Shown: one piece after another, positions 39,127-49,800 of the stretch | How the letters are laid out: each line of letters starts with the position of its first letter | Position numbering within the stretch: position 1 is the first letter of the stretch | Assembly: GCA_034387635.1 (NCBI GenBank) | Contig: JAOANU010000015.1 | Coordinates: 496,001-560,000, forward strand | Source of the DNA: Rhodosporidiobolus odoratus | Lineage: Eukaryota > Basidiomycota > Microbotryomycetes > Sporidiobolales > Sporidiobolaceae | DNA: 64,000 nucleotides | Direction: 5' to 3' | Made by a program: the position numbers and the translations under genes | Notes under the pieces: generated by a model | The model's database searches: none | What the model was told of the DNA's origin: nothing | The model's input: the letters and a program-made list of their open reading frames with translations, nothing else

Positions 39127-39615
39127 CAAGGGTGAGAGCGGGATGAGCGAGAGAGAGTGAAGGGTGGGGGAGGAGGAGTGACGATGAGGGAAATGACGAG
39201 TGACAAGCTAAAGGAAGGGCGGTCTAGCGTCGGAACCTGTGCCGAGTGAAGAGATGTTCGTCCGTTGCGTGTGTAGGTATCCTTGACGTGTACTCAGCAA
39301 GTGGTAGTATCGACCTTGTCCCCCTCCCTAGTTTCCTCGAAACTTGTTGGCAGCATCCACCTTTTCCCTCACGATCTAGTCCCTCACGATCTAGACCTTT
39401 TGACTTCGTTCCCGGCCTTCTTCTTTCCTCTTCACACAGCCTCGTATCGCTTGCTTGATCTCGCACGTAGGTCAATCCAGTATCACACAAACACTTTGAC
39501 GCGGTAGCTGGCGGCCTCTAGCCCGCGCAGCCCTGGTATATTCGCCTGACTCTCGAACCCTCCCTCCTGGCGACATTCTTCGCAACACCTTGCTGCCGCC
39601 GCATCAAGACTGTCT
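39127..39615. other. Promoter side of SLA1 and transition to repetitive region
   Basis: About 490 bp without a gene. It contains a short near-repeat of CCCTCACGATCTAG at about 39,365-39,393. It presumably holds the SLA1 promoter. Confidence 0.35.
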
Positions 39616-40359
39616 ATGGGTTCGCAAGACGTCCGGAGGTGTGCCGCTGCGGTGCCCAGTCCGCATGGCGGTGGCTTTCGAGATGCCGGTGTCGCTGTCT
39701 TTTTCCGCACAAAGGAGCTCCAGGAAGTGGTACGTTGCACCCCCGAGGTCCTGGAGTAGAGTATACTGGCCAGTGGGCTATCTGTACGCAATCGAGCGTG
39801 CGGAAGGCGACCGCTCTGCAGGCGTGGCCCTGTCACCTAAGCTCGACACAAGCTCCTCCTAATCTGGAGGCGACGCTCACTCCGACTTTTTTGTTTTTCA
39901 AAGCTAATGTAGATTAGGAGGAGCTTGTGTCGAGCTTAAGACAACCCCCTTCACAACGCTTCCCTTCGTCCTCCTACACCAGCCGGCATCGTGCCGACTA
40001 AGGTTCAGCCTGATCCCGACGTTCTCTAGAGATCTGGATCGGTGGAATCCCTTCGTCTTCCAACGACCGAGACTTGCGGGAGGTACTTAGGGAGTTTGGC
40101 GAGATTAAAGCATTGGAGTACGTGAAACAGTATAACTCGGACGCCCACATGGTACGTCAAATCTTCGCATATACTTGGTCGCGTACTGAGGACCGGTGCG
40201 CGGTCCGCCTATTTCGTGACCCGTCATGTCTTGGTCATGTCCGTCTTCGCCTCGTCGCGTCCGCAGGGATGGGCCTTTGTCTCCTATCCGTACAGCCCCA
40301 GCATTCAGAGCGTCGCTGACGCTATCAGTGCGACGATCGTTCGTGGCCGACTTTCGTAG
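39616..40359 (+). pseudogene. RRM-protein gene fragments
   Basis: Exon-like pieces of an RNA-recognition-motif protein. Piece 1 (39,616 to about 39,729) reads MGSQDVRR...DAGVAVFFRTKELQEV with a GTACGT donor and a CTCTGCAG acceptor near 39,820. Piece 2 (about 39,821-39,917) is interrupted by an inverted repeat and ends at a TAG. Piece 3 starts at 40,030 after a CTCTAG acceptor and encodes an RRM with RNP2-like IWIGGIPSSSNDRDLREVL, an intron at about 40,153-40,266, and RNP1-like GWAFVSYPYSPS, ending at 40,359. Pieces 2 and 3 do not join in frame with any visible donor, and piece 3 has no start of its own. I read this as a broken gene; a real gene with exon structure I missed is possible. Confidence 0.4.
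39838..39938. repeat. 28-bp perfect inverted repeat with 45-bp loop
   Basis: Arms at 39,838-39,865 (starting TAAGCTCGACACAAGC) and 39,911-39,938 are exact reverse complements over 28 bp. The loop of 45 bp includes a T-rich stretch. The arm overlaps a possible exon of the RRM fragments. It could be a fold-back duplication, a small transposon remnant or a hairpin RNA. Confidence 0.85.
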
Positions 40360-40553
40360 TTGCCTACCTATTTTCTGTTCTCTTGATGCTGTCGCTGTCT
40401 GTAGCTTTCGCCAGTGTTACCTGTTGTCGTTCTCACAAACACCTCGAGGCCGTCGAGCTATGGATGAGATGTAGCCAGCCAAATGAAGCTTGGTCGCGAC
40501 GCAATCCGTTCGAGGCGGAAACAGGGAAGGTGCAACATTCACTACGAACCCGT

Positions 40554-41007
40554 TCAGTCGAAAAGGCCGAACCCCCTGCAATAAGCATCGGACAGGAGGA
40601 AATAGGCAAAGCGGGCAAAGTTGGGGAAAAGAGGGCAAGGCTGGTTTTAGGAGAGAAATAGATGGTTCCGATAATTGTCAGCAACAGACTTTCTGCACTG
40701 GAACAAGCGCGCGGCCATTGAGTAGCAGTGTAGAGAGAACGGGGAACGCACATGTCGTCGTCGGACTCCTCCTCAGCCTCAGCAGGCTTCTCGGCAGCCG
40801 GGGCAGCGTCCGAGGACGCGGCGGCAGCGCCAGCAGCCGGAGCAGCACTCGCGTACGCGTCCGGGTTGGCAAGACGGTCCTTGAGGGCCTCAGCGGCCGG
40901 GAAGGTGACCTCAGTCTCGAGGGCAATCGCAAGGAGGTTCTTGTACGAGTTGACCAGGGAGTGGGTCACCGAGGCAAGGGTCGGGTAGTTGAGCGTTAAG
41001 GCACTGC
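40554..41007 (-). pseudogene. RPP0: 3' end of ribosomal protein P0 gene (truncated, copy 1)
   Basis: The exon at 40,752 to about 41,007 encodes [39 protein letters not shown], an Ala-rich hinge and EEEESDDDM, the C-terminal part of the 60S stalk protein P0. An intron at 40,576-40,751 (donor GTGCGT, acceptor TTATTGCAG) leads to a last exon 40,554-40,575 encoding GFGLFD and TGA. The N-terminal two-thirds of P0 (rRNA-binding and P1/P2-binding domains) are absent upstream; the sequence beyond 41,007 is the repeat spacer. So this is the natural 3' end of a P0 gene whose 5' part has been replaced. Since P0 is normally essential, a full copy should exist elsewhere. Confidence 0.75.
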
Positions 41008-43163
41008 TGTATAGCTTTCTCATCATATCCCATTCCTTGTATACACTACAGTTGGGCCTTGAGTCCTGCCAGTCACAGCTCTCACCTCTGGCAATCATGT
41101 GTATCTGTTATCAAGATTTGGCTGAACTTGCCCTTGGTAGCTTGCTAGTTGTGCTGCCGCAATGCATGGATACAGGGCCTTGTTGCGCTGGACCAGGGAC
41201 TCGATGGCTCTGATATGGGCTTCTCCAGGTAATGACATTGCCTGCCTGACCAAGGTCAGGCATTTCATCATGCCCGCTTTTGACCTTCTCAACCTGGCTT
41301 TGCTGCGTGATCTCTCGCCTGCCACGACGTGTGATGATTGCAGGGGTATATCGAGCCTTTGCTTGTGTATTGGGGCCAGCTGTGTCCCTCTGGGAAGAAC
41401 AGAGCTGAAGGAGATGTGTGTCAGCTAAGAGTGCTGTGAGCAAGTGAATGAAAGTTGCTGTATGCCACCAATGTTGAGGCATCAAGCAGCCGACAAAGGT
41501 GCCTAGCAAGCGAGACAATCAAAATTTGACAGCTACAAACCCTCTGCTGCCTCGTGTTTCCCTCAGAAGAGATGGCATCAACTTTTCCCATCCTTTTGTC
41601 CCTCTCCTCTCACAAGCTCAGTATCTCCCAAGCCAGCTTGCAGCTCCAACTTACCATTTCAAGGCCCCCTAGTGTGTACATCTCCCCGATGCTCATTCTG
41701 ACCAGCCCACCCTCCTCTCTATTCCTCTTTTCCTGCCACCCGTCGGCTCTGGTCCTGTCCCGCTCCGTGCCCTGTTCACAGTCTCGTGCCGCAGTCTGGC
41801 AGTCAAGGCTTCCTCCTTCTGCCTAGAAGGTGCACCAAACCCTGTAACCTGATCGTAGCCTGTCCTCCACAAGGACAGACATGCGATCACTGCGCCATTA
41901 CTGCAGTCACCCTTGCCTTCACAGTACTCGTGTGTGACTACAGTTCTTCCGCTTGGAAACCCTGAGTAGCTGGATCAGATGAGTGGGTATGGATCTGGAG
42001 TGATGGTTCCGCCAGTCACAGTATGGAGCACACAAGTCCGCTAGTGCCGCTTCACAGCCCTACACAGCAGCAGCAGCCACTCTGCTGTGGGCAGCTGAAT
42101 GCAGTTCTCAGCGACTCCTGATGCTACACAAGATTTGTCTCTTATTCCACATGCTGCTGTGTCGTCGCTCAGCCAAGAAAGCTGAATTCTCTTCTGACCT
42201 TCTCAAACCACCATCTTCTGTTTCTCCCCTTTCACTTGTGTGTGATTGATTTGTAATCGCTCCTCTGCCACCTTCAGAAACACACTGAAGCTTGAGGCCA
42301 TGACTGATGCATGAGCTGCCTTTATAGAAACGACAATTGCAGGGGTTCATGGTGTGCGGGCAATGAGTTGACTTTCTCCACTTTCTTCCTGTTGTTTTTC
42401 ACGGCAATGATTGCCCGATGGTGCAAGACTTTGTCAACAGAAGCTTACACAGCTTCACAGCACAGATGCCATGGTCAATGTCTGGTCACCAATGTTATTC
42501 CTCAATACATCTCGGCTCTTTACACTGTGTGACAGCAGCCACGGCGTCCCTCAATCATCAGCCTGATGTCCACCATCATACTGACTGACACTGAGCTCAG
42601 CTGTCAAGGGAGGAGGATGAAACCTGACCATGACCTGCAAGCAAGAGACAGGGAAAAGCTGCAGTACTGAGCAGCTCCTCTGCTTCTCCCGTGTATACGC
42701 TTTCTTCCGCTTGCAAAGTCACCCTGCCTGGTCTGGAGATCGGCCCAGAATAGACATTACCGGGTGACCGCTAACCTAGACAGCCGTGGCACTTTCTTGT
42801 GTAGCCAAGGTCTAGGGAGACCCGAGGCTGCATGGACACTGCACTCAGACCGTTTGTGTGTGTATAGAAACGAAAGAAAGGCAGAGCTGCCCTTAGCCAG
42901 GAGACAAAGCAAAGAGAGTTGTGAACCAGCAAGACCTCTCTTGGGCACCTTGCTTGCAGAACCCCTCGCATGGCTTGGATTGGCTAGTATCAATGCAATG
43001 CAACATGTTCATGGCAGGCAGTACTTGAACGCTTGGGCAAGAGACTGAGCAAACTAGGGAAGGGTAGCCTGAGTTACACTGACTCCACCACTACCAAATC
43101 CATTTTCACTACTCCTTTCAACACATGCCATTACTGACACTCTAGTCGAAAAGGCCAAAGCCC
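40752..43163. repeat. Tandem unit 1 (2,412 bp)
   Basis: It consists of the P0 C-terminal exon followed by about 2.1 kb of spacer, and repeats almost exactly as units 2 and 3. The spacer has lower GC than the flanking genes, many stop codons, and CAG/CTG-rich patches (about 42,060-42,160). Recurrent short frames occur, but none resembles a known protein. Unit 1 keeps intact both sites (41,826-41,830 and 42,763/42,764) where unit 3 carries retrotransposons. Confidence 0.9.
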
Positions 43164-43510
43164 ATGTCGTCGTCCGACTCCTCCTCAGCCTCAGCAGGCT
43201 TCTCGGCAGCCGGGGCAGCGTCCGAGGACGCGGCGGCAGCGCCAGCAGCCGGAGCAGCACTCGTGTACGCGTCCGGGTTGGCAAGACGGTCCTTGAGGGC
43301 CTCAGCGGCCGGGAAGGTGACCTCAGTCTCGAGGGCAATCGCAAGGAGGTTCTTGTACGAGTTGACCAGGGAGTGGGTCACCGAGGCAAGGGTCGGGTAG
43401 TTGAGCGTTAAGGCACTGCTGTATAGCTTTCTCATCATATCCCATTCCTTGTATACACTACAGTTGGGCCTTGAGTCCTGCCAGTCACAGCTCTCACCTC
43501 TGGCAATCAT
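43142..43510 (-). CDS. Intron-less P0 stalk-tail ORF, copy 2 (122 residues)
   Basis: An uninterrupted frame from an ATG at 43,510. Its first 30 or so residues ([17 protein letters not shown]...) come from spacer DNA; the rest is the P0 C-terminus, ending [11 protein letters not shown] and TAG. The intron present in copy 1 is absent, and the last codons and stop differ (GGC TTT ... TAG against GGG TTC ... TGA). It may be a gene fragment with no function. If expressed, it would carry the stalk tail that binds translational GTPases. Confidence 0.4.
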   Translation of the reverse strand: MIARGESCDWQDSRPNCSVYKEWDMMRKLYSSALTLNYPTLASVTHSLVNSYKNLLAIALETEVTFPAAEALKDRLANPDAYTSAAPAAGAAAASSDAAPAAEKPAEAEEESDDDMGFGLFD

Positions 43511-45573
43511 GTGTATCTGTTATCAAGATTTGGCTGAACTTGCCCTTGGTAGCTTGCTAGTTGTGCTGCCGCAATGCATGGATACAGGGCCTTGTTGCGC
43601 TGGACCAGGGACTCGATGGCTCTGATATGGGCTTCTCCAGGTAATGACATTGCCTGCCTGACCAAGGTCAGGCATTTCATCATGCCCGCTTTTGACCTTC
43701 TCAACCTGGCTTTGCTGCGTGATCTCTCGCCTGCCACGACGTGTGATGATTGCAGGGGTATATCGAGCCTTTGCTTGTGTATTGGGGCCAGCTGTGTCCC
43801 TCTGGGAAGAACAGAGCTGAAGGAGATGTGTGTCAGCTAAGAGTGCTGTGAGCAAGTGAATGAAAGTTGCTGTATGCCACCAATGTTGAGGCATCAAGCA
43901 GCCGACAAAGGTGCCTAGCAAGCGAGACAATCAAAATTTGACAGCTACAAACCCTCTGCTGCCTCGTGTTTCCCTCAGAAGAGATGGCATCAACTTTTCC
44001 CATCCTTTTGTCCCTCTCCTCTCACAAGCTCAGTATCTCCCAAGCCAGCTTGCAGCTCCAACTTACCATTTCAAGGCCCCCTAGTGTACGTCTCCCCGAT
44101 GCTCATTCTGACCAGCCCACCCTCCTCTCTATTCCTCTTTTCCTGCCACCCGTCGGCTCTGGTCCTGTCCCGCTCCGTGCCCTGTTCACAGTCTTGTGCC
44201 GCAGTCTGGCAGTCAAGGCTTCCTCCTTCTGCCTAGAAGGTGCACCAAACCCTGTAACCTGATCGTAGCCTGTCCTCCACAAGGACAGACATGCGATCAC
44301 TGTGCCATTACTGCAGTCACCCTTGCCTTCACAGTACTCGTGTGTGACTACAGTTCTTCCGCTTGGAAACTCTGAGTAGCTGGATCAGATGAGTGGGTAT
44401 GGATCTGGAGTGATGGTTTCGCCAGTCACAGTATGGAGCACACAAGTGCGCTAGTGCCGCTTCACAGCCCTACACAGCAGCAGCAGCCACTCTGCTGTGG
44501 GCAGCTGAATGCAGTTCTCAGCGACTCCTGATGCTACACAAGATTTGTCTCTTATTCCACATGCTGCTGTGTCGTCGCTCAGCCAAGAAAGCTGAATTCT
44601 CTTCTGACCTTCTCAAACCACCATCTTCTGTTTCTCCCCTTTCACTTGTGTGTGATTGATTTGTAATCGCTCCTCTGCCACCTTCAGAAACACACTGAAG
44701 CTTGAGGCCATGACTGATGCATGAGCTGCCTTTATAGAAACGACAATTGCAGGGGTTCATGGTGTGCGGGCAATGAGTTGACTTTCTCCACTTTCTTCCT
44801 GTTGTTTTTCACGGCAATGATTGCCCGATGGTGCAAGACTTTGTCAACAGAAGCTTACACAGCTTCACAGCACAGATGCCATGGTCAATGTCTGGTCACC
44901 AATGTTATTCCTCAATACATCTCGGCTCTTTACACTGTGTGACAGCAGCCACGGCGTCCCTCAATCATCAGCCTGATGTCCACCATCATACTGACTGACA
45001 CTGAGCTCAGCTGTCAAGGGAGGAGGATGAAACCTGACCATGACCTGCAAGCAAGAGACAGGGAAAAGCTGCAGTACTGAGCAGCTCCTCTGCTTCTCCC
45101 GTGTATACCCTTTCTTCCGCTTGCAAAGTCACCCTGCCTGGTCTGGAGATCGGCCCAGAATAGACATTACCGGGTGACCGCTAACCTAGACAGCCGTGGC
45201 ACTTTCTTGTGTAGCCAAGGTCTAGGGAGACCCGAGGCTGCATGGACACTGCACTCAGACCGTTTGTGTGTGTATAGAAACGAAAGAAAGGCAGAGCTGC
45301 CCTTAGCCAGGAGACAAAGCAAAGAGAGTTGTGAACCAGCAAGACCTCTCTTGGGCACCTTGCTTGCAGAACCCCTCGCATGGCTTGGATTGGCTAGTAT
45401 CAATGCAATGCAACATGTTCATGGCAGGCAGTACTTGAACGCTTGGGCAAGAGACTGAGCAAACTAGGGAAGGGTAGCCTGAGTTACACTGACTCCACCA
45501 CTACCAAATCCATTTTCACTACTCCTTTCAACACATGCCATTACTGACACTCTAGTCGAAAAGGCCAAAGCCC
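43164..45573. repeat. Tandem unit 2 (2,410 bp)
   Basis: Near-identical to unit 1. Small differences include TGTGTACATCTCC against TGTACGTCTCC near 44,088 and scattered single-base changes. Both insertion sites are empty here too (44,236-44,240 and 45,173/45,174). Confidence 0.9.
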
Positions 45574-45920
45574 ATGTCGTCGTCCGACTCCTCCTCAGCC
45601 TCAGCAGGCTTCTCGGCAGCCGGGGCAGCGTCCGAGGACGCGGCGGCAGCGCCAGCAGCCGGAGCAGCACTCGCGTACGCGTCCGGGTTGGCAAGACGGT
45701 CCTTGAGGGCCTCAGCGGCCGGGAAGGTGACCTCAGTCTCGAGGGCAATCGCAAGGAGGTTCTTGTACGAGTTGACCAGGGAGTGGGTCACCGAGGCAAG
45801 GGTCGGGTAGTTGAGCGTTAAGGCACTGCTGTATAGCTTTCTCATCATATCCCATTCCTTGTATACACTACAGTTGGGCCTTGAGTCCTGCCAGTCACAG
45901 CTCTCACCTCTGGCAATCAT
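45552..45920 (-). CDS. Intron-less P0 stalk-tail ORF, copy 3 (122 residues)
   Basis: Same structure as the copy at 43,142 and nearly identical (Ala instead of Thr in the DAYxSAAPAAG hinge). It lies at the start of tandem unit 3. Functional status is equally unknown. Confidence 0.4.
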   Translation of the reverse strand: MIARGESCDWQDSRPNCSVYKEWDMMRKLYSSALTLNYPTLASVTHSLVNSYKNLLAIALETEVTFPAAEALKDRLANPDAYASAAPAAGAAAASSDAAPAAEKPAEAEEESDDDMGFGLFD

Positions 45921-46648
45921 GTGTATCTGTTATCAAGATTTGGCTGAACTTGCCCTTGGTAGCTTGCTAGTTGTGCTGCCGCAATGCATGGATACAGGGC
46001 CTTGTTGCGCTGGACCAGGGACTCGATGGCTCTGATATGGGCTTCTCCAGGTAATGACATTGCCTGCCTGACCAAGGTCAGGCATTTCATCATGCCCGCT
46101 TTTGACCTTCTCAACCTGGCTTTGCTGCGTGATCTCTCGCCTGCCACGACGTGTGATGATTGCAGGGGTATCGAGCCTTTGCTTGTGTATTGGGGCCAGC
46201 TGTGTCCCTCTGGGAAGAACAGAGCTGAAGGAGATGTGTGTCAGCTAAGAGTGCTGTGAGCAAGTGAATGAAAGTTGCTGTATGCCACCAATGTTGAGGC
46301 ATCAAGCAGCCGACAAAGGTGCCTAGCAAGCGAGACAATCAAAATTTGACAGCTACAAACCCTCTGCTGCCTCGTGTTTCCCTCAGAAGAGATGGCATCA
46401 ACTTTTCCCATCCTTTTGTCCCTCTCCTCTCACAAGCTCAGTATCTCCCAAGCCAGCTTGCAGCTCCAACTTACCATTTCAAGGCCCCCTAGTGTACGTC
46501 TCCCCGATGCTCATTCTGACCAGCCCACCCTCCTCTCTATTCCTCTTTTCCTGCCACCCGTCGGCTCTGGTCCTGTCCCGCTCCGTGCCCTGTTCACAGT
46601 CTCGTGCCGCAGTCTGGCAGTCAAGGCTTCCTCCTTCTGCCTAGAAGG
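45574..46648. repeat. Tandem unit 3, first part
   Basis: Third copy of the P0-plus-spacer unit, interrupted at 46,648 by the copia element and resuming at 52,260. It has a 2-bp deletion relative to units 1 and 2 near 46,170 (GGGTATCGAGCC against GGGTATATCGAGCC). Confidence 0.9.
46644..46648. repeat. Target-site duplication of copia element (left)
   Basis: GAAGG, repeated at 52,260-52,264. The undisturbed units 1 and 2 have a single GAAGG at the equivalent place (41,826-41,830; 44,236-44,240). Confidence 0.85.
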
Positions 46649-46878
46649 AGTCAATTTGATGAGACGAAGGCGAAGCAGACTGGCAGCAAGCGGTAAGATG
46701 CGTGAGCGACTCAAGTTGCAATAGAGACTATACAAGAGAACATATAACGGACCTGGCAGCAAGCGGTAAGATGCGTGAGCAACTGAAGAAGAAGCTCCGC
46801 ATCCGCTGCTGCCAATCTAATCAAGTTCCCACTTCTCTTTCTTAACACCTTCTTCGCGTCCCCAGACCCCTTCTCACA
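46649..46878 (-). repeat. Copia 3' LTR
   Basis: 230 bp. On the element's strand it starts TGTGAGAAGG and ends AAATTGACT. It contains an internal direct repeat of about 30 bp (around GGCAGCAAGCGGTAAGATGC) present twice. It differs from the other LTR at one base (near 46,845, A against C). Confidence 0.9.
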
Positions 46879-49800
46879 CCCTCCCTTGCGAAGGAGGTTC
46901 CTCAACCCACACCTGCCTGAGAACAACACGTGCTTCGCACTCCCCAACCCCTTCGTCAAGAAATCGGCCACCATGTCATCCGTAGGGACCCACTTCAACG
47001 CCAACGTTCCATCCTCAACGAGTTCCCTGGTGAAATGGTAGTGAACGCCGATGTGCTTGGTGCGAGAGTGAGAGGTGGGATGAGAAGCGAGGATGAGGGA
47101 GCCGGAATTGTCGCCTCGGATTAGAGTCGGGGAAGCCGGAGGGTAACCGAGGTCGAGGAGTAGAGCCCGTAGCCATAATGCCTCCCTCGCTGCCTCTGAA
47201 AGCGCCACGTATTCCGCCTCCGTGGACGCAATCGCCACCGATTTCTGCCTCCTCGACATCCAAGCAACCGCCGTGGCCCACAGTGAATCCCAGCCGATCC
47301 CATACACATACCCCGACACTGATCGCCTCGTGTCCCTATCCCCTGCATGATCGCTATCGCTCCACCCCGAGAGAAGGTCGGCCGAGAATCCGGATGGCGA
47401 CGAGTGGTAGCGAAGGCCGATGTTGGTAGAGCCGCTGAGGAAACGACAAATGCGTACCAAGATTGACCAATGGCGCTCGGCAGGACAGGCTGAGAAACGA
47501 GAGGCAAAAGATAGGGCGAAGGCGAGGTCGGGTCGAGTGCAGGAGGAAAGGTAAACGAGGGCGCCCAAGAGTTCGCGGTAAGGACAGTCGAAACGCTCGT
47601 CTTCGGCGGCGGGGGAGATGGAAGAGTAGTCGGTGTCGAGGGGAGTAGTGCGGGAAGTGAGGCCGTCGGGGAAGAACCGCTCAAGGACAGATTTGGCGTA
47701 ATGGGACTGGTCGAGTTCGACAGCTCCGTCTTCAAGGCGCCGCACCCGCATGCCGAGGAAGAGACCCGTATCCACCCTCTTGAGCTTACCCTCAAGTCTT
47801 TCGCTGAGAGCGTCGAGGATGGTGTCGAGGTCGTCGTCGCCGATAAGAAGGCCGTCGTCGACGTGAGTGGGGATGATGGCCGTCTTACCATTCCTCTTTC
47901 TCACATACAGACCGTGGTCTGCGTCACTCCTCCTAAACCCTAAACTCTCCAGCGCGTTCCTCAACACCTTCTGCCATTCCCTCCCTCCTTGCCTCAATCC
48001 ATACAAAGCCTTCCTTAACCTCCTCACCGCCGATGGTCGCGAAGCGTCGATGAAACCGGGAGGTTGGCGGATGTAGATCTCTTGATCGAGCTTGCCCAGG
48101 AGATATGCGTTAGAGATGTCGAACTGGCGGTAAGTCCAGGTCGGATTGGAGGCCAAGAGGGCGTAGACAACGCGAACGGTGGTGATGCGGACGGTGGAGG
48201 AGAAGGTCTTATCATAGTCCACCCCCTCAACCTGCATATCCCCTCTAGCGACCAACCTTGCCTTATACTTAATCACCTTTCCATCCGCGTCCCGCTTGAT
48301 CAGCAGCACCCACTTCACTGAAATGGCCCTCCTTCCCTCCGGTAAATCGACCAAGTCCCCCTCCCACGTTCCTGTTGCTTCGAACGCGGCTAGTTCAGCC
48401 ATCATCGCATCGATCCACTTCTCCACATCGGGTCCCGCCATAGCTTGCTTGAAGCTTGGCTCGTCCAGCGAACCATTCCATGCGGGCGAGGTCGATAGGG
48501 CTCTTTCGAGCTCTGCACGGAGGTCGGCGCGAGATGTGGATGCGGAGACTTCGAAGGTCAGGTAAGATGATGATGACGAGTCGAATTCGAGGGATGGGTC
48601 ATGGACTGCGTAGGCAAGCGAGAGGTCGAAGGAGAGGGTTTTCATCGATGGGAAGGACGGAGAGGGAGGTTGTGGGTGAGGGAGACTGCGGCGGCGGCCG
48701 CCTACAAATCGAGCGGCTGGGTGCTTGGGAATGAAGAGGGAGAGAGCGACGTTGTCGGGATTGGGAGGAGTTTGGGGAGCGCCATCAAGCGGTTGGTAGA
48801 ATGGGGCATCGTCGCCTTGTAGCCGTGACGAACGTCGAGGTGGGGCTGGAGGGGCAGGGGGAGCGAGTTCGGGTCGAGGAAGTTGTGGTTGGGGTGGAGG
48901 AGGCGAAGGCGAAAGATTCTGTCGAGGGGGGGGGCGAAGGGGAGGTTCATGGCGTACCGCTTCTTGATCTCCTGCAGGTACTTCCTCCTCCTCAAGTGGC
49001 GGTTCGCCTGGTCCCATACCCTCCCTTGCTTCCAGCTCCTCATTTTCCCATAACGCATCCGAGAACTCCTCAATCCACCCGTTCCAATTCCTGGCCTCCT
49101 CGTCGCTCCGCTCGTCCTCAAACACATCCTCAACAAACCTAGCACTCCAACCCACCATTACCTTCCAAAGCGACGGAACCCAGAACAACCACCCCTTCGA
49201 ATCCTCCGGATACCCGATAAAACGAGCTTTTACCCCACGGTCTTGAAGTTTATTCGGACCGTTGGGGCGTTCTGGCGTTAGGAAGAGGTAGGCAACGCAC
49301 CCCCAAGCCCGAAGGTTAGAGAGCGAGGGTGGTCGTCCATGGTAGGCTTCGTACGGGGTTATCGAATTCGGCAGGGAGGATGTCGGAGAGCGATTCGAGA
49401 GATACATGGCGGAGGACACGGCGTAGGGCCAAAGGGCAAGAGGAAGGTGAGAGTCGCAAAGGAGGGAGCGGGCAACGTCGAAGAGAGACCGGAACCGCCT
49501 TTCGACAAACCCGTTTTGCCCATGCGTGTAGGGGACAGTGCGTCAATGGGTGATGCCTGAGGTAGAGAGGTATGAGGAGATAGTGGAATTGACGAACTCA
49601 CCACCGTTGTCTGATTGGAAAGAGACAATTTTATCGTCTCCTCCTGCTTGAGAAACCTTCTTGAGGCGCGAGACAACGGCGGGAGGGATGGTTAATTTGG
49701 TTGACATCGTTTCGCCCCACATGTAGCGCGAGAAGCCGTCGACGACGATGTTGAGGTACCGTTCGCCGCGAATCCCTCGTGCTGGTGACGGGCCCCAAGT

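Noticed and set aside
41111..41518. 135-residue minus ORF recurring in the array spacer
   Set aside because: It is broken by a 2-bp deletion in unit 3, resembles no family and overlaps several other short frames, so there is no sign of coding selection.
42108..42350. 80-residue minus ORF conserved in units 1 and 2
   Set aside because: Conservation is explained by the young age of the duplication; the frame is shortened in the unit 3 copy.
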